Assembly: GCA_030837425.1 (NCBI GenBank)
Contig: JAUPLJ010000006.1
Location: forward strand, 1-14,724
DNA length: 14,724 nucleotides
DNA from: Patescibacteria group bacterium
Lineage (GTDB): Bacteria; Patescibacteriota; Minisyncoccia; Phycocordibacterales; UBA5272
Direction: 5' to 3'
Shown: positions 13,803-14,724 of the stretch, piece after piece
Layout of the letters: each line of letters begins with the position of its first letter
Position numbering within the stretch: position 1 is the first letter of the stretch
Program-made: the position numbers and the translations under genes
The notes under the pieces: generated by a model
The model's input: only the letters and a program-made list of their open reading frames with translations
Told to the model about the DNA's origin: nothing
Databases searched by the model: none

Positions 13803-13818
13803 ATTTAAATTATTTTTT

Positions 13819-13848
13819 AAAATGCGTCAAATTTGCATTTAAATTTTT
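13819..13848 (+). terminator. Weak candidate terminator after ndk
   Basis: AAATGC (13820-13825) pairs with GCATTT (13835-13840) around a 9-nt loop, flanked by TTTA/TAAA and followed by a short T run (13844-13848). The stem is short and the T run is not adjacent, so this is tentative. Confidence 0.35.
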
Positions 13849-13852
13849 AGAG

Positions 13853-13865
13853 TATAAAATATAAT
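13853..13865 (+). promoter_or_regulatory. Candidate promoter -10 region of the structured RNA
   Basis: Two overlapping candidates, TATAAA (13853-13858) and TATAAT (13860-13865), lie just before the first paired base at 13868. TATAAA would start transcription almost exactly there. A weak TTGCAT (13833-13838) is the best -35, but it is poorly spaced. Confidence 0.45.
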
Positions 13866-13867
13866 TA

Positions 13868-14030
13868 GGATACTTAGTGAATTTATCTTTGTAAGTATCT
13901 ACACGGGTTATGGTGCATTGTAATTATGGCCGTGGTCATAGTCGTTACCTACCCACTTTAATTTTTTATTAAAGGTAGATATCATTAAGTGTCCCGCGTA
14001 AAAACTTCACATGAATAATGTGAAGTTTTT
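13868..14030 (+). ncRNA. Candidate structured small RNA of unknown family
   Basis: No ORF fits here, but the stretch folds well by hand. P1: 12 bp, GGATACTTAGTG 13868-13879 with CATTAAGTGTCC 13983-13994 (including G-U pairs). A 16-nt AU-rich bulge on the 5' side faces one base. P2: TATCTAC 13896-13902 with GTAGATA 13975-13981. P2 opens into a tight three-way junction. P3 pairs GGGT 13905-13908 with ACCC 13951-13954, then GTAA with TTAC, ending in TATGGC-CGTG-GTCATA. P4 is CTTTAAT-TTTTT-ATTAAAG (13956-13974), directly abutting P2. A terminator follows 6 nt after P1. It does not show the signature sequences of SRP RNA, tmRNA or RNase P RNA. A divergent 6S RNA or a riboswitch-like leader are alternatives. 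Confidence 0.65.
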
Positions 14031-14040
14031 ATTTTATTTT
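14000..14040 (+). terminator. Intrinsic terminator of the structured RNA
   Basis: AAAAACTTCACAT (14000-14012) pairs with ATGTGAAGTTTTT (14018-14030) around a GAATA loop, followed by ATTTTATTTTT. It lies before the promoter box of the next gene, supporting a separate RNA gene upstream. Confidence 0.92.
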
Positions 14041-14043
14041 TAG

Positions 14044-14052
14044 TGTTATAAT
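14044..14052 (+). promoter_or_regulatory. Extended -10 promoter of the beta-CASP gene
   Basis: TGTTATAAT (extended TG plus TATAAT, 14047-14052) predicts a start near 14059, giving a leader of only about 8 nt before ATG 14067. No clear -35. Confidence 0.6.
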
Positions 14053-14066
14053 TTTTATATAACGTT

Positions 14067-14724
14067 ATGTCTAAAATAAAACTAAATTTTGCAGGAGGTG
14101 CTGGCACTGCTACAGGATCAAACTTTCTTCTTGAGGTTGGAAAAATAAAAATCTTAATAGATTGTGGTCTATATCAAGGTGAAAAAATTGCAGAAGCCGA
14201 AAATAGAAATAATTTCCCATATGATCCAAAGAGTATTGATTTTCTTTTTATAACTCACGGGCATCTTGATCATGTTGGTAGAATTCCAAAATTAGCAAAA
14301 GAAGGATTTTCAGGAACGATTTACTCTACTCCTGCTACCAAAGATATTGGTGAACTAGTAATGAAAGACTCAGTCGGGCTTTTAGCAAAAGAATCTAAGA
14401 GGGACGGACTACCGCCAATTTATGCTGAAAGTGATATTGATACAGCGATGGCTTTATGGAAGACAAAAAAATATCACGAAGAACTTTTAATAGATTCAGG
14501 AGACAAGGATATTGGAAACATAAAAGTTACTCTTTATGACTCTGGCCATATACTTGGAAGCTCAATGATAGTTTTTGATATTAAAAGTAAAAGATTTATG
14601 TTTACCGGAGATCTGGGCAATTCTCCATCACCACTTTTAAAAGATACAGAAAAAGTAAAAGGTGTAAATTATTTAATTATGGAAAGCGTTTATGGGGACA
14701 GAAATCATAATCACAGAAATGATA
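14067..14724 (+). CDS. Metallo-beta-lactamase / beta-CASP family RNA-processing-type hydrolase, N-terminal part (runs off window)
   Basis: The visible 219 codons encode the start of an MBL-fold protein of the CPSF/RNase-J-like beta-CASP group, which cuts or trims RNA using two zinc ions. Seen: LNFAGGAGTATGSNFLLEV (the usual G.A..VTGS opening), IDCGLYQG, the zinc motif HGHLDH at residues 64-69 in FITHGHLDHVGRIP, the third metal-ligand histidine in YDSGHILGSS, the aspartate in FTGDLG, and ESVYGDR, which matches the E-S/T-x-YG-x-R motif leading into the beta-CASP domain. The frame is still open at the end of the window. The very short leader and absent Shine-Dalgarno sequence suggest near-leaderless translation. 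It lies directly after the structured RNA, but a terminator and its own promoter separate the two. Confidence 0.93.
   Translation, partial: MSKIKLNFAGGAGTATGSNFLLEVGKIKILIDCGLYQGEKIAEAENRNNFPYDPKSIDFLFITHGHLDHVGRIPKLAKEGFSGTIYSTPATKDIGELVMKDSVGLLAKESKRDGLPPIYAESDIDTAMALWKTKKYHEELLIDSGDKDIGNIKVTLYDSGHILGSSMIVFDIKSKRFMFTGDLGNSPSPLLKDTEKVKGVNYLIMESVYGDRNHNHRND

Noticed and set aside
13868..14030. SRP RNA, tmRNA or RNase P RNA as identity of the structured region
   Set aside because: No GGAAGGAAGCA-type SRP loop, no tRNA-like ends or tag reading frame, and no RNase P conserved core are visible.
1..14724. tRNA or rRNA genes, CRISPR arrays, insertion sequences
   Set aside because: I saw no cloverleaf with a T-arm GTTCGA-type motif, no regularly spaced repeats and no transposase. 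The only repeats are the two palindromic elements.

Overview
The window is a compact, AT-rich bacterial segment (roughly one third G+C by eye) with nearly all genes on the + strand, gaps of a few bases inside gene clusters, and almost no Shine-Dalgarno sequences. Gene content and style suggest a Patescibacteria/CPR genome, probably Parcubacteria-like. The supporting signs are an rpsF-ssb-rpsR cluster not followed by rplI, an archaeal/eukaryotic-style IleRS, a short MetRS without a C-terminal tRNA-binding domain, a reduced RecO, and several small unknown proteins. This lineage call is inference from gene content, not from a phylogeny.

Layout. (1) 1-816: the 3' end of argS, then a GNAT acetyltransferase 4 nt downstream. 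(2) 831-5889: an extended -10 promoter, a complete T-box riboswitch with an Ile (AUC) specifier, UGGU tRNA-acceptor bulge and terminator/antiterminator switch, then ileS, a small ADP-ribosyltransferase-like unknown protein and recO at 4-5 nt spacing. IleRS carries a whole histidine-phosphatase domain inserted in its catalytic half. (3) 5882-7283: an apparently leaderless gene for a membrane-anchored protein with tandem beta-sandwich-like repeats. (4) 7319-7690: a strong consensus promoter, a 79-aa unknown protein and a terminator, forming a monocistronic unit. (5) 7702-11170: an AI-2E-family permease, metG and a TatD-type nuclease. (6) 11150-11570: a 113-aa unknown protein with its own promoter and a long terminator hairpin that overlaps its last codons. 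(7) 11611-13086: rpsF, ssb and rpsR. (8) 13099-13802: ndk with an enlarged domain. (9) 13850-14040: no ORF, but a strongly foldable stretch with a 12-bp closing stem, a three-way junction and an intrinsic terminator, probably a small RNA gene. (10) 14067-end: the 5' part of a metallo-beta-lactamase/beta-CASP RNA-processing-type gene.

How the genes fit together. Most of the window serves translation: ArgRS, IleRS, MetRS, S6 and S18, with SSB, RecO and TatD adding DNA maintenance and Ndk nucleotide supply. The T-box would couple ileS and the downstream genes to the charging state of tRNA-Ile.

Most unusual features: (a) the phosphatase domain inside IleRS; (b) the T-box, whose Stem I seems reduced to a short hairpin with the specifier in its terminal loop, yet which keeps a transcription terminator; (c) the unassigned structured RNA before the beta-CASP gene; (d) two divergent copies of a three-way-junction palindromic element placed just before rpsR and ndk, whose stems differ in sequence but keep the same pairing plan. 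No mobile element, CRISPR array, tRNA or rRNA was recognised, and no gene-free stretch exceeds 300 bases.
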